DNA of 64,000 bases from Perkinsus marinus ATCC 50983 (GCF_000006405.1 NW_003207820.1:70337-134336), one strand, 5' to 3'. Counted from the first letter of the stretch, positions 20,409 to 32,200 are shown. The notes: a model not told the origin generated them from the letters alone. Numbers and translations: made by a program.

Positions 20409-22440
20409 ATGTCAACTGGTGAAGTCTCTGTGGTTGCGATCGATGACCCTTTCCTCATGAAGTTCCCAGGGTGGGTTCGGGAGAAGTCCGACGATGGCGA
20501 ATATGCCCGCTGTCCTAAATGTGGGAGACTCATTAAGATAAGTAAGAAGTCTTCCAGTGGTGTCAAGTATCACCAAGAGTCTTGCGGGAAAAGGAAGCGC
20601 AGCGATCCTAGCAAAACTGGGAACAAGGAGAATCAAGCAGAGTGCAGAGAGGCGCTATATCAGTTTGTGGCGCACTCTGGCGTCCCGCTCTGCACCGTTG
20701 AAAATGAATACTTCAAACGCCTACTACGGTGCTTGAATCCACATTTCGAGGCTCCTAGCCGCCGAGATCTAGTTCGTCAATTGCGAGACAGAGTCGCCAA
20801 TCACGTAGAGATGGTGCAAAGTAATTCAGCTACTCGGTCATGCTTGAACTGGTCGCGTGGTAACCACGCCGTGGTTTGCTCTCAGAAAGGCTCGACGGAG
20901 TCTCTCAAATAAGCCTGAGTATCGACGCGTGGTCGAGAAGCAGCCGTTCGAGCTTTCTATGTGAGCGATTGATATAGCGGATTTTTAATGCTGAGCTTCC
21001 AGGTATAACAGCACACTTTGTCAGAACCGACAAAGTCCGCCGTCAGATTGTGGATTTTAGACGCATCCAAGGCCGTCATACGGCCAGCAATCTTGCCGGA
21101 GAGTTAATGAATACGATAACGGAGACTGGGATCGGAGACAGGATTTGCAGCGTGACCAGTGATGCAGCTTCGGTCAATATCAAGATGATGAAGCTGATTG
21201 AGCAAGAGCCTGGGACCATTATCCACGTATTATGTGTGGGGCACAAACTCCACCTATCGGTCACTAATGGTCTGGGTCTGTGGTCTTGCAAAACCATCGA
21301 TGGAGATGAGACCAGGTCCAGTCAGCAGACCGAAGATAGCTCCTCCGACGAAGACGGGGATCCGGACGACATCCTCGCAGAAGCTGAGTCCGATTCGGAT
21401 GCTGAAGATATAGACGAGTCTTCTGACCTCGCGTGGTCGCGGGGTGTGGAAACAACTGATGATAGAAGATGTCGACAGTGGGGTGTTGCACTTCTGAAAG
21501 CTCGGGCTAACGGTCGGCTCCTACGTCAGTCCTCCGTTGCGAGCAGCCTGCTATCTGAGTGCATGAGAGCCGAAGGTATTGTGAGGCAGCAAGTCTGCCC
21601 CCGGGACATCAACATCCGTTGGAATAGCACCTACCGCATGGTACAGTGGTATGTAGAATATCGCCCGGTCTTCAGTCTCTTCCAAACCCGTTGTCAAGCT
21701 TTGCCGAGGTCGGACAACTTGCACAAGCATTTCCGCAAGTTCGCGTTGACAGTTCCTGATTTTGAGTCTCTGCAGAACTTGGCGTCAGTTTTGTGCCATT
21801 TCGAGGATGCCACCCGCCTGTTTTCTGGATCGTCGTACTGTACGCTCAGTCTTATTAGACCGGTGGTGAAGGGCCTACTCCAGAAGTGCAGCGGTGCAGC
21901 CTGCACCGTGCAGGTGGGCGCTCGCAGTTATGCCGGATCAAGGATCGTGTGCATGAGAGCTTGAACAACTACTTCAAGTTTTGCTTGATTGAGACGGACT
22001 CGGGCATTCTTCACCATGCCTGCGTGGCTGCATCCTATCTCCATCCTGCATTCGCCGATACGGAGGACGAGGACTCTGCTCAAGATTCTATCAGAAAATG
22101 TATGGCTTTCTTTGGCATCAGTGACAGTGCTCTTGACGCTGACGACTCCCCATCAACTAGTAGGCATGGGGTAGAGGGTACTTTGTTGGGTGCCCTTAAT
22201 CGCAGAGATCTCAGGAGGACAACAACGGCTGTGACGGGTCTGTCTCGCGAGTTGATCGCATACGAGCAGAGGTTGAGATCCGAGTCTGCCGTGCACTCGG
22301 ATTTCCTCGGCTTCTGGGCAGGCTGCCCAGATTTGCCCATTCTCACTAAGGTTGCTGTTGCCCTTGCAACAATTCCTGGAAGTAGTTGCAGCTGCGAAGA
22401 TAGCTTCAGCCTAGCTGGATCTTTATCGAGAAGCACGTGA
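20409..22440 (+). CDS. hAT-family transposase with BED zinc finger, possibly decayed
   Basis: Exon 1 (from ATG 20409) has a BED-type finger, YARCPKCGRLIKISKK followed by KYHQESC, then FKRLLRCLNPHFEAPSRRDL, a classic hAT N-terminal block. After a break (20.9-21.0 kb) the catalytic region continues from 21050: GRHTASNLAGELM, ICSVTSDAASVN, HVLCVGHKLHL and NIRWNSTYRMV. The C-terminal dimerisation block AGCPDLPILTKVAVALATI, PGSSCSCEDSFSLAGSLSR ends at TGA 22440. Two frame changes (20.91-21.05 kb; 21.88-21.96 kb) are either introns or frameshifts. An acidic insert with EDSSSDEDGDPDD lies near 21340. The element's ends are not certain. The CGTAA fold-back just 3' may be unrelated or its terminus. 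Confidence 0.85.
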
Positions 22441-22654
22441 TTACGACCTTAATGCTTTTGAAGAGCCATTAGCTCTGCTATCGGCCCCTAGTATTCTTTT
22501 ACTCTGTGACACATATTATGTGTTAGCGTCCCATTGCTGTGTGTCTTTCTGGTCTTCCGTAGTTGTATAAGTGATATTATAGCATGATTTGCTGGAGTTG
22601 TTTCGCGTTTCTTTGAAGAAGATGTGTTTTAACCAACTTCTAGTATCAAAAGCT

Positions 22655-22768
22655 AGAAAATCCGCCGTAAACCGTAAATCGCATCCGTAACCGTGAATTG
22701 AAATATTTTACGACTCGTAAATCGTAACGGAATTCGTAATTTACGGCGATTTTGCCCATCTATACCAG
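22655..22768. repeat. CGTAA-rich fold-back element ending TGCCCATCTATA
   Basis: The left part (AAAATCCGCCGTAAA) and the right part (TTTACGGCGATTTT) are near-perfect inverted repeats around a CGTAA-rich centre. The right end reads TTTTGCCCATCTATA, the same terminal word as the element at 31771-32092. It is probably a short non-autonomous DNA element. Confidence 0.7.
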
Positions 22769-24248
22769 GGTACAGAGCAGCAGTAGAAGACAAAATAGGT
22801 CTCGCTGGTGCAGCCCTACACACGCTGTGGCATATGTGACGATCTCATCATATCGGGCTGGATAGGGAAAAGAAATCACGCGTTCTGCGGTATTTGCGTT
22901 CTCCGTCCATGAAGCGAAGCTGTTAGGAATAAATGAAGGAGGAGACCAAATGCACAAGACCGCGCTTCTGCTGCAGAAGTTCTGCAAAAGCAGAAATTGG
23001 AAAACAAGGGGGGAGACGAAGAAAAACCCTCCCACTATTGTGGCACTGCGATAGTAGAAGTTGCTTCTCGCTTCAACTCAACATATTGCTCAATTAGTAA
23101 TGACCCATCGGCTTCTTCATTCCTCATCAAGGTCTGGTCAGTCGTTGAGCTCTTCTCATCCGATTGTGCAGACTCTGGCAGGACCAGCAGGCTCTGCCGA
23201 GTCGTCCGTCCGACCTGCGGCCCGAAGTGTCAGGCAATGCGACCAAGCGAGGCCCCCGGATGACTGAGAATTGGCCACTAAGTGAGCTGTGCTCACCACA
23301 TGCAGTCCGCCAGCTTATGGTCAGCCGCTCAGTCAACGTGGGGACAAAGGAAGCAGCATCAGAAACCATATGTGCTACTGTGGAACTCCCTGATGAATGG
23401 TCATAGTAAGCACGTTTGATAGGGATGTTCGATCGTGGTCTCGTTTGGAAGTCTCCGCACGGGTTCTTTATCCCCTCCACTCGAATGAACACAATGCAAT
23501 TCTGTCCTGAGAAGGGAACCATGCATCAACCTTGGTCGGAGCCGAATTCGCGGGGGGGTCCACCGTCCACATCATTCAATATCCGCCCCTCGCCAATACT
23601 CTCTATCATGCACAATGACGATGATGTTGTAGATGGCGGGGTTAGCCTCCAGAGGTCAAACAGGCCAGCCCCCATGCGATTGAGCATCTAATAGCCATAG
23701 TATGGCAGCCATACTTTCTCACTCGTTGAACACATCGTCATACTCTCGACATCTCAATCTTCTAGGGATCAGCGTGGGGTAACAGCGTAAGGCACTCAAC
23801 CAAATCGATGGTCTCGTAACTTACGAGTCGTAAGAATCTGTCCATGGTAGTTATAGCACGCCGCCACGAACTGCACAGAGAGCGGATATAGAATCTCTAT
23901 TAGAGGTGAGCTAGCCTGTTGGCTGATATAAGGCGTAATGTTGTTGTTGAGTATCGTTCAGAGGGATCCAGGCGCAACCTCACTCTCTCATACAGCACCT
24001 CGCTTGATGGAATCCCGAGCGATGAGGCCAGTTTCATTAGCTTCCTCGCCGTAGCTTCGCTCGACTGGGATTGCTATGTGACTCACAATTCTTAATCGGA
24101 TGCTAGCATTAGCAAGAAAACGTTCGAGTCGACTGCAAGCGAGAGCCAGCCAGGAGAGTAACCTTCGCCAATAAAATGTTTCTCGCAATCTGGAAGCTGA
24201 TTAGCACACTCCATCTAATTCCCTCCTGCGATGACTGTTTCCAAGCAG
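22769..24248. other. Unresolved stretch; possible exons but no recognised gene
   Basis: Frames on both strands run 60-130 codons without convincing motifs. The best-looking ones are a minus frame at 23988-24188 (ACSRLERFLANASIRLRI) and a plus frame at 23416-23691, but splicing partners could not be fixed. No RNA gene was seen. Confidence 0.35.
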
Positions 24249-24416
24249 TGAACAATGGTGCCGTCCTCTCAACCACATGCCATAGTCTAGGGTGTATGGT
24301 TTGATTGGTATGCTGAGGGTGCCTGTGTTGTATGAACAATGGTGCCGTCCTCTCAACCACATGCCATAGTCTAGGGTGTATGGTTTGATTGGTATGCTGA
24401 GGGTGCCTGTGTTGTA
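24249..24416. repeat. Perfect tandem duplication, 2 x 84 bp
   Basis: 24249-24332 and 24333-24416 are identical. The unit begins TGAACAATGGTGCCGTCCTC. 84 is a multiple of 3, so the duplication preserves frame on the minus strand (HRHPQHTNQTIHPRLWHVVE repeated), although no gene is supported there. Confidence 0.95.
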
Positions 24417-24419
24417 GTG

Positions 24420-25135
24420 AAGAGGAATTCTGCACTAGACGACGCTCTTGTTGCGGCTGCAAGGAGGTTCTTGCAGTTGTTGTTACCTCATGCAGTCAGT
24501 TTGGGCGTGGACCATTCTGGCCTTGGCCAGGGCGAGAGGGCTCAACCGTGAGCATGAACTGATATCCGAGCTCGGCCGATCTCTTGAGAAGCTCAGTACG
24601 TCCGAGCTTTTTCTACCTCAGCTGTCGTGCCGTGCATCATTGCATCGCCAATTCGAAACTCAGATACCTCGCTTAGTGGTACACATGGTGCTGTCGTTCT
24701 GTCTGAGGAAATGAGGATTATAATCGCGGAGGCTCTACCGGGAGCCGAACAGTACATGTGAGCCGTACCCCTGTACGGTAGAATTCATGCATGATTCGAC
24801 AAGTGCCACAGAACCAGTCCATCCGAAGGTCGTGCAAAGGAGGAAGTTCAGATCCTGGACCTCGCTATCACTGAGGAGATGTATCCTCTCCTGGTGGATC
24901 CTCGACCGCCTCTGCGAGATGTGATTACATTGCAGCGGTCTTTTCTGCTTCTGATGGCGTTTCTCAGGCGCGGCTCATAGAGGCCGCCAATGGCGTGCTA
25001 CACGCTCGTCTGCTCGAGTTGGATGGTCACAAACACCTCGGCAAATCACTGCTTCTTACGGTTAACCTGGATAACTCCTTGAAAGTTCGAGCGATGCTCA
25101 GCAGAGGATTTGATACCGTGAACAGATAATCGATC
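24420..25135 (+). CDS. Exons of an unidentified gene
   Basis: Several short coding-like stretches on the plus strand: LDDALVAAARRFLQLLLPHA (24435-24500), LISELGRSLEKLSTSELFLP (24555-24617), DLAITEEMYPLLVDP (about 24860-24905) and SQARLIEAANGVLHARLLEL up to a TAA near 25129. Composition is helical and leucine-rich, with no recognisable family. They may be the 5' part of the next gene or a separate one. Junctions are not resolved. Confidence 0.35.
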
Positions 25136-25259
25136 ATCGTTCGGGAAGAATCTTGTCGTCGACCAAACTTCAAGGAGAGGCCACCGCGGTAGGCATGATG
25201 ATGGTGTACAGCTCCACCGAGGAGAAGTGAGCAGCCATCATCTGAGCATCAATGTTCGC

Positions 25260-27069
25260 AGGCAACATCAGGGTCGTTACTTTGGTCACGGACGACGAGG
25301 AAAAAGTCTATATCTATGACGTGCGAGTCGAAACTCAAGGTGGAGTCCAACCAGAGGTTTCATGTGAATGTAACCAGAAAAGCCTGGACTTGTTGTCCTG
25401 GAGATCTTGTCAGTGAGGGGCGCGTGGTCACTCTCCGAGGCCGTCCAGGAGAAGGTTGATACTGAAGGCCAATGCTATGTCGATACTGATGATGCTAAGC
25501 CATGCCTTGTTAACGTTCCGAGGAGGCATCGAGTCACGGCTGCTACCTTCACCGCACGGGACAGGTATTTGGCCGTCTACAACGAGCTCCTCCTCCAGTG
25601 TGCCCTGCTGCCAGATCCGTTTCCTTCTACGTCTTCGGAACCTCATCGGGGCATATAGCAGTGTTCACGAAGAATGGGGAGTTCCAAGGTCCGCTGTTGG
25701 TTCGCGAATGCACCACAAGCCTTGTAGGTCGAATACTGGTCACCCGCTCAGCAGGAGGAGTTGTGGACTTGGGCCAGGGAGGTGCCTACGGATCCCAACC
25801 CTGGTGGCTCTCGAAAAAGGAATTTGGGCATTTCTCGGTCGTAAGATCCGTGTTGGACCTTTCTGTTCTATATACCTCTCAGCCAACATTGAACTCAATG
25901 TCACGAGCACCATGTGGCGGTTGGGCTGGCAACGCCTCGAGCATCTTCGTTGAGCGTTATGGCGCCAGAACAGCCTTCGTGTCACTCACCAACGGCGAGG
26001 TGCATGATTATTCGCTCTCGCTGTCCTGCTTCTCCTCCTCTGGATATCAGGGCTGGGTATTCGCCACTCAGCACAGAACACATAGACATACTAGCAAGAC
26101 ATGTGAACTCCTATATAAGCTGCCACGGCTTCCACTACCGGATGGCGAGTATACCAACCGCGTCATCGTCAGCGGTAGCTTAGCCCTTATCGGAGCGGTG
26201 AGTTGAGAGGCAAACACTGTGGTCAGCGGCATCTTAGGTTCGACGACCCTTTGTAGAATATCTACCAAGATCGAACATCCATATGAAGAATTCCCTGTAA
26301 AAAGGCCTCTAGCCGGCTATTTGAATTCCAACTGCAACGGTCGAATTTGATACTCCAACAGTTACTTAGTCAACCTCGCAGAGCTCGAAGCCGGGAGCTA
26401 TTCCACAGCTATCGGTTATCGTGTTGACCTTTCGAAAGGAGTACCGTTGGCATTCATTGACTTCTTCGTTCACAGTTCGCAACCGTCGTTCCAACGGACA
26501 GCCAATCCTGCGCAGAATTCGCGTAACTGATGTTAGCTTGCACTTTTCGAAGGGCTGGACTTTGGTTTTTATTTTGAGATTTCACATATTAGGATGGATC
26601 CCCGAGACCCGTGTGGGAATTCTGGACGCTACAGTTGGCTTCATCACAGAGGATAACGTGTATGTGATTCACACGGATGCCTGCCAATACGTGCTTCACC
26701 GTTCGCAGAGTGGCCCTTGCCGATCTGTCCGTTGAAGAGCCATATAGGCGTCCTCAGAACAGGGCGGATCAGGGATGGTGGGTCGCTGCTCTTTCGAAGG
26801 TAGACTCATCCTAGAGGTTCGCGCAGAGTTGAGACGAGTGAGTTAATCTTCAGATGCTATTCACTCTGATAGGAGTCGGCGGAGTGGTAATGTATCAATT
26901 CCGCAAGCGCAACAAATACGGCGCAGGGCGGACCGACAGCTTGGAAGAAATCGATGAATGTGCTGTTGATTGGCCTACTCGTTGTATAGTCCGTTATATA
27001 GTCGTGAAAAGCTGTGAGGATATAATCGTGCACAGGGGCCTCAATTGGCATTCATGGTGGAGAGTTTAA
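25260..27069 (+). CDS. Probable membrane-anchored luminal/extracellular protein, beta-propeller-like
   Basis: Coding blocks include VVTLVTDDEEKVYIYDVRVE (about 25270-25330), VTAATFTARDRYLAVY, FGTSSGHIAVFTKNGEF, VERYGARTAFVSLTNGEV, LEAGSYSTAIGYRVDLSKG and VPLAFIDFFVH. Near the end, GILDATVGFITEDN joins through a 49-nt intron (GTATGT...GCAG) to VALADLSVEEPYRRPQ and WWVAALSK. A 55-nt intron then leads to MLFTLIGVGGVVMYQFRKRN, a single transmembrane helix with a basic stop-transfer flank and a short acidic tail. This is type-I topology. The strand-rich V-x-I/V-Y repeats resemble WD/PQQ-type propellers, but I could not match a family. The first exon and signal peptide were not found. Confidence 0.45.
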
Positions 27070-27689
27070 TAGTTGCTATTGGACGTTAGGTACTTTGAGA
27101 GACATAATCGAGCGTGCTCGAGGCCTCCGAGACGAAGGTTGAGAAGTCATCACGAGCGGTTTCATATTTGACGATTTGCATCCTGTTGTCTCTATCCCTG
27201 CCGGGTTCGATCCCCAGTAGCAGAGGTTTTCCAGTCTTTTTCACACGTTCAATTCTGCGAATCAATTCATTTCGGGAACATCACGGTTTGCTGATCTTTC
27301 ACCAACTGAGTACGACATGAGAAACTCCTCTACCACTAATCATTAGATACACAGCGCGGCCTTTGGTCCAAGACTGTTATCACGTTCCTAGCCTCCATCC
27401 ACCATCAATTGCGGATCGCCGTGGCGCTTACAGTTTTCTTACGCCCTTCTGGGTCTTTCTACGCCCATAACCGTTTCACAGAAGGGACGGAAGGTTTCCC
27501 ACCGATCGTTAGTGCTGGCATCTTTCCAATGGTACGTACTGGCTGCGTACTGGATGTAGCAGAGTTACTTCTTTCGTACCTACCCTATGTTCAGCAAGAT
27601 AACTTCCTTCATATCTGCGTCGCTCCAATCCCTGATACCCTCGAGACGCGAACCTGTTGATGGTGGAGTTCCCGCTAACCGACCCTCCA

Positions 27690-28362
27690 AGCGGTCTAGA
27701 GAAGTGATGATGTATTCGGATAGGCTTATGCGGTAGTTCGGCTCAACGTCAGACCCGTGGTGGTCGTGCTCCATCCAAGACACGCAGACGGCAGTCGCAC
27801 GTGAGCTTCGGTACAGCAAAGAGAACTCGAGTCATACACTACTCTCCTAGTCTGGTCCCATCCGAGGGTGAGTTGGCTGATTGCTACAGCAGTAATGGAT
27901 TGTCGCATTTGTCTTTAGTCCCGGCCTCACCGCCGTTACAACACATGTCGGCCGAGCAGCAAAGGGCGTATAAGGCAGGAGAAGTTGTTGTCAAGGAGGA
28001 ACCCGAAGACGACGTGAAGATCTCTCCTCTCGGGTCGAGAAGGCGGAGCCGTCGTAGATCGATTCCTGGAAGGTCGAGTCCTCACAGTAAGTCGTCGCAT
28101 CATATATCCGCGTCAGTATTATGCCCATGTATACTAGAACTCAACCACTCTTCTCGTTGTAGGAGGGAGTAAAGGAGTGAAAAGGAGTATTGTGTCGTTC
28201 GCAGGGACTCACGTGCAGGCGCTTCATCCAGCGCAAGAGGGAGGACATACCAGAAGCGGAAGGAGAGTGCAACGGCCGAAGTTCTTTTCCCCTGATGGGG
28301 AGATGGTTCCGAGTGATACTAACAAATATGTTATAGTTCTCTCCGACTCGGAAAGTGACTAG
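27690..28362 (+). CDS. Small basic protein with SUMOylation and SUMO-interaction motifs
   Basis: The reading frame runs SAQRQTRGGRAPSKTRRRQS, VSFGTAKRTRVIHYSPS, then a VVKEEPEDD block (a psi-K-x-E site followed by acid) and RRRSRRRSIPGRSSP. A 77-nt intron (GTAAGT...TTGTAG) joins to GSKGVKRSIVSFAG and RSGRRVQRPKFFSPDGEM. The protein ends YVIVLSDSESD with TAG at 28360-28362. VIVL followed by DSESD is a textbook SUMO-interaction motif. Together with the Arg/Ser-rich stretch this suggests a nuclear regulatory protein. The start codon lies upstream and was not fixed; a frame at 27409-27660 could be an earlier exon. No enzymatic domain. Confidence 0.5.
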
Positions 28363-29188
28363 ACTATAATGGACTCGAGGCATCTCTCGTGGTCCCATAC
28401 GTGCATGAGAGAGTCATTATTTATTATGCAAGGTTGATGACTTATAATTGAGAATTTTCTCTGATCATGTAATCTGTTTATGCGAGTGGGTTAACGATGG
28501 GAAGGTAAACGTATTGAGGGGTGTTACGAAAGTGTTCATATCCGCGACATTATATTGATGAAGCACTCAAAGAAATATGATGCTACGTGGAGGCGGAGTT
28601 GTTATCTCTTCAGTATGCCAGTTGTAGTATCCAGCACGTAGAATTTGAGTGGAATTTTATGTTTACCATATAACATGAATAGATTTTATGTGGTTTCATG
28701 TTAGAGGTTTGTAACATAGCTCTACTCACGTTACTCGCAACTACAATCCTGAATACTTGACAAACATTCCTTGCACAAGCTCACTGGAACGATCTCGACT
28801 ATACTCTCTTCCGTAAGTGTGCAAACATGTCTCTCCCCATCTCTTGTGATGTGGATAACGATCGATATAGGTCGCCTATATCGATGCACCTACAATAGGT
28901 GCATATATGCGCTTGAGGGTGGGATATAATCATAAGCCATATCAGCGTCAACGTGCCACAGAGTTTAAAATGTCGCGACCTTCCGCTATACTTCAAACCA
29001 CCGTCATGTTGCTAGAATTCTTGTGAACCGAAAGTCCAAGGGTAATGTACAGGCTGATGTCACACGAATGGTGCACTCCTTTGGCGGCTTATGCTAAGCG
29101 AATGATGTGCTACTCTGGAAGGTTGTGTACAGAGGGTTAACTTTCAACACAACACTTCCCATTCCAACAACCTCTTCTATCATGTTCC
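28363..29188. other. Intergenic, AT-rich, with paired hairpins
   Basis: A convergent gap between the SUMO-motif gene and the minus-strand membrane protein. Apart from the double hairpin at 28861-28902 nothing is recognised. Confidence 0.5.
28861..28902. repeat. Two abutting perfect hairpins
   Basis: Hairpin 1: ATCGATATAGG / CCTATATCGAT (28861-28871, 28875-28885, loop TCG). Hairpin 2: GCACCTA / TAGGTGC (28886-28892, 28896-28902, loop CAA). No base lies between them. The pair sits in the 3' gap between convergent genes. Confidence 0.9.
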
Positions 29189-31707
29189 TCAAGCTAAGCT
29201 CATTCCACGTGCCTTGCGTACGGATACGGCAAGGATCAGCAGTCCTAGGAGGGACCCTGCTATGATCAGGGACATCGTATAGCGCTTGTGGAACGCCTTA
29301 TCAGAACTCGCGGGCTCGGCCTCCGACTGGAATTCCTGACAGCAGCGTGCTCCAACTACGAACAACTCTCATGGCATCTACCAGTGCAGTCTCGCCAACA
29401 CCATTGGAAGAGGGCTTCAGAGATTGGGGAGTGACTGAGGAATTCTCATGACATTCAAGTACATCAATTGTACACTTCCTACCGAAGTGAGCCTGAGGAG
29501 GCTCATCAGCTCCTTTTATCAAGGGTAACGGCTTCAACTGGAGCAAGGTATCGTCGTATCTACATTCCAAAAACCATGTGCACCCAACATGTCTTGAATG
29601 CCGATTCACTCTCACCGATATTTGGGAATGTCCGCTCCGAAGTTACTTATCAAAGGCCTCGACTTGTCGGCTCCATCCTCCCTATCCCAGTTGATCAAAT
29701 CGGCAGATTCGAAGCGGCTATGCGACTCGGATAGGGCCGGGAGCGTCCTGTGATAAGCAAACGTCGATGATCATGCAGGCCTGAACGCCGCCTACCTTAG
29801 ACGATCATGGGCCCGGCCGATCCTGTCGATACAAACACCATTCACGCAGTCCTGAAAAGGAGGATACTCTCATTCCCCTCGTTTCGACATGAGCACTCAC
29901 TTGCTCGGCATTGCACTGTACTTTAGAGCAGAAGTATGGCGTATCGTCTGTCACCCATTCCTAAAGTTGACATGTCACACCATAACAACTCGTATCTTCC
30001 TGCCTCGAACTTAGCCATCACCCGATGACCCGTCGTCCGCTCGCTTTGCAGCACTTCCCGTAATTGCGATACGACTTCATTCGCCGAACCTGAGCAAATC
30101 CGGTCAATGTCGGTCGACACTACCGGCAGTATAAAACACTCACGGCAATCGATACATTGTGCCACTGGCGGGAGTACCCTCAAGTTCACCACCACCTGCA
30201 TTAGCAATTGACGAAGCTCAGGAGGTCCAATCGCCTTACGTTTGGTATGTGGTCTTTCGAGGGCTCGTAACTCTGTATCCTCTGGGAGACTACTTTATGA
30301 TCTTCCCGATGATGCTCGAACTCAGCAGCAGACTTCTCAGAGACATCTGCAGGATATATCCTTCAGAGTTGGAACGAGCGGGACTCACCGATGAAAAGTA
30401 TCCGACTGCACGTCGTTGTCGCTGAGGCAGTAGACAACGTGAGTAACCTGCAAATGTGACTGATGAGCTCCTTCCGGAATATGTCAAGACTCTTGAACCT
30501 ATGGTAGAGAATCGTCGCAGAACTTCATGACTGTTGAACCATGCTCACTTGTTCCGTATCGAATTGAAGCTTGATCTGAACCGAAGCTGCATCGTCCGGG
30601 TATCTTTCACTGGGCATCCGTAAAGCTAGAGAGAACAAATGAATCTAGCAATACTTGAATCGTTAATATACTTTCATTTGAAATGATGCTCTCATCATAT
30701 CGGATCTCCTGGTCAACTCTGCCCGAGGCCAAATTCTGAAAGTTGCGAGGGAGAACAACAAGAGGTGTGGCGCCTCTAGCGAGTTACCTCAGGAGATGCC
30801 CTCGGAAGTCTGTCTCGAGATCGACGTCAGCGTTGGATGTGTGGGGGCCCTCAGGCTCTGTACTTAGTGAGGTCCAGGCGACGGCTAGAATAGGACAGTC
30901 GTGATGACAGGATGTTGGTTGATGAAAGTTTATCTCCTACAGTGTTCTCGGGCCTGTAAGTCTCGGTACCACTGGAAGGCGTGCACACCCATCGCGGCGC
31001 TGACAATGATCACATGACACCTCGGGCTAGGCTGACAAGAGGCTCACTTCAGCTTGATCGACTTCGGCAACGGTTGCTTGATTTTCTTAGTGCTGCCCTC
31101 GTTGTCGGCATCTATTGAACAATAATAGTAGACGCTCACTGCTGAAGGACGGCGCTCTCACCTGGATCGGACGCATGCACAGGTTCGAACTGAAAAGCTC
31201 GAATAACGTAAGGCGCCTTGAGTTCCACTTCGACGAACTGAAGTAAAAAAGCTGATAAACTAAGTAGACAACGAACATACTGGAGAGGGCAACTGAGTGG
31301 AGGCGTTGGTTGAGGCTTTGAAGCCGAAGCAGAATGGACGATGCACTTTATCATTCTTAACGGCGACGCTCGTCGTATTGCAGGAAATCTGACCAAGCAT
31401 TCAGCAAGCCCAGCCCTAGAGTATCTGGCCATACCCTAGTAACAGGATCCTGATTCACGTCGACAATGTCCTCAGCTGAGAGCTCAGTGTGGCACGGCAG
31501 GGTTGGAACGCCTGAACAGCAATTGCACAAGGGCAGTAGCGTTGGTGTTACTTGATGTCTTTGTACGGCTAGCCTCAGATAACCGCAATGTGAGTGCCGT
31601 GGTAACCTGAGGGGAATTACAGTAAGTTGAGACCAGTCGTGGGAGTCGCCGACCTTGGCTGTGGAAGCTAGAAGTAGTAGAGGATGATGAAATAGGGACA
31701 ATAACAT
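29189..31707 (-). CDS. Type-I membrane protein with cysteine motifs, unidentified
   Basis: ATG 31707 opens a signal peptide (MLLSLFHHPLLLLASTA). Later exons include FVEVELKAPYVIRAFQFEP (31.2 kb; resembles the V-x-L-x-x-P-Y-x-I strand of galactose-binding-like domains), EFEHHREDHKVVSQRIQSYE and VVVNLRVLPPVAQCIDCREC. They also include CSGSANEVVSQLREVLQSER and GRYELLWCDMSTLGMGDRR. The C-terminus is QEFQSEAEPASSDKAFHKR, then the transmembrane helix MSLIIAGSLLGLLILAVSV with RKARGMSLA and TGA at 29191-29189. One junction (PN to VV, via GTAAGG...ATGCAG) was bridged in frame. A secreted ectodomain on a single C-terminal helix is clear; the family is not. It is the first gene of the long minus-strand series. 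Confidence 0.55.
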
Positions 31708-31711
31708 AGAG

Positions 31712-31769
31712 TAATGGCTGCAGGTAAGACGTATAGACAGGCAGCTAATGGCTGCAGGTAAGACGTATA
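31712..31769. repeat. 24-bp direct repeat spaced 34 bp, beside a fold-back element
   Basis: TAATGGCTGCAGGTAAGACG plus TATA occurs at 31712-31735 and 31746-31769, ending at the left edge of the CGTAA element. It could be a local duplication made by insertion or excision of that element. Confidence 0.85.
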
Positions 31770-31770
31770 C

Positions 31771-32092
31771 ATGGGCACCGTAACGTTTTTTACGCTTTAC
31801 GGTACGGTGTGCGTAACGTAAGCAGGTTACGAGGTTACTCCCAGGTCAAGGTTACGGGGAGGCCCTATGACTTTACGGTTGGTTACTCCCAAACTGGCAC
31901 GTAACTGCCAAGCCGGCCTCGTCTACGCATGCGCATTCACATGAAATATATTTAGGCGACTTGAATGATCAATCCTCGTTTTGTCCTCTGCATCTCCGTA
32001 TGACCCGTTACGGCGCCGTCGTTTTACGATACGGGGCTTGAATCGTAACCGTAAGAGCGAGCCGTAACGGTCCGTAACGTAATTCTGCCCAT
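31771..32092. mobile_element. CGTAA-rich non-autonomous fold-back element
   Basis: Exact 7-bp ends ATGGGCA / TGCCCAT enclose a segment saturated with CGTAAC/GTTACG words that fold back imperfectly (CCGTAACG and TTTACGG on the left; CCGTAACGG and CCGTAACGTAA on the right). No coding capacity. Its right end, TGCCCATCTATA, is shared with the element at 22655-22768. No clear target duplication: the flanks are ACGTATAC and CTATAGTA. Confidence 0.7.
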
Positions 32093-32200
32093 CTATAGTA
32101 GGAAGATTATACAATGGAATGGTATACAAATATTGTGAAGACAACTCGATCGTTGGAAAGGAAAGATTCGACCCTGTTACATGCCTTCATCACAATAACG

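Noticed and set aside
27190-27235. Second tRNA-like T-arm (GGGTTCGATCCCC)
   Set aside because: The acceptor and anticodon stems do not pair.
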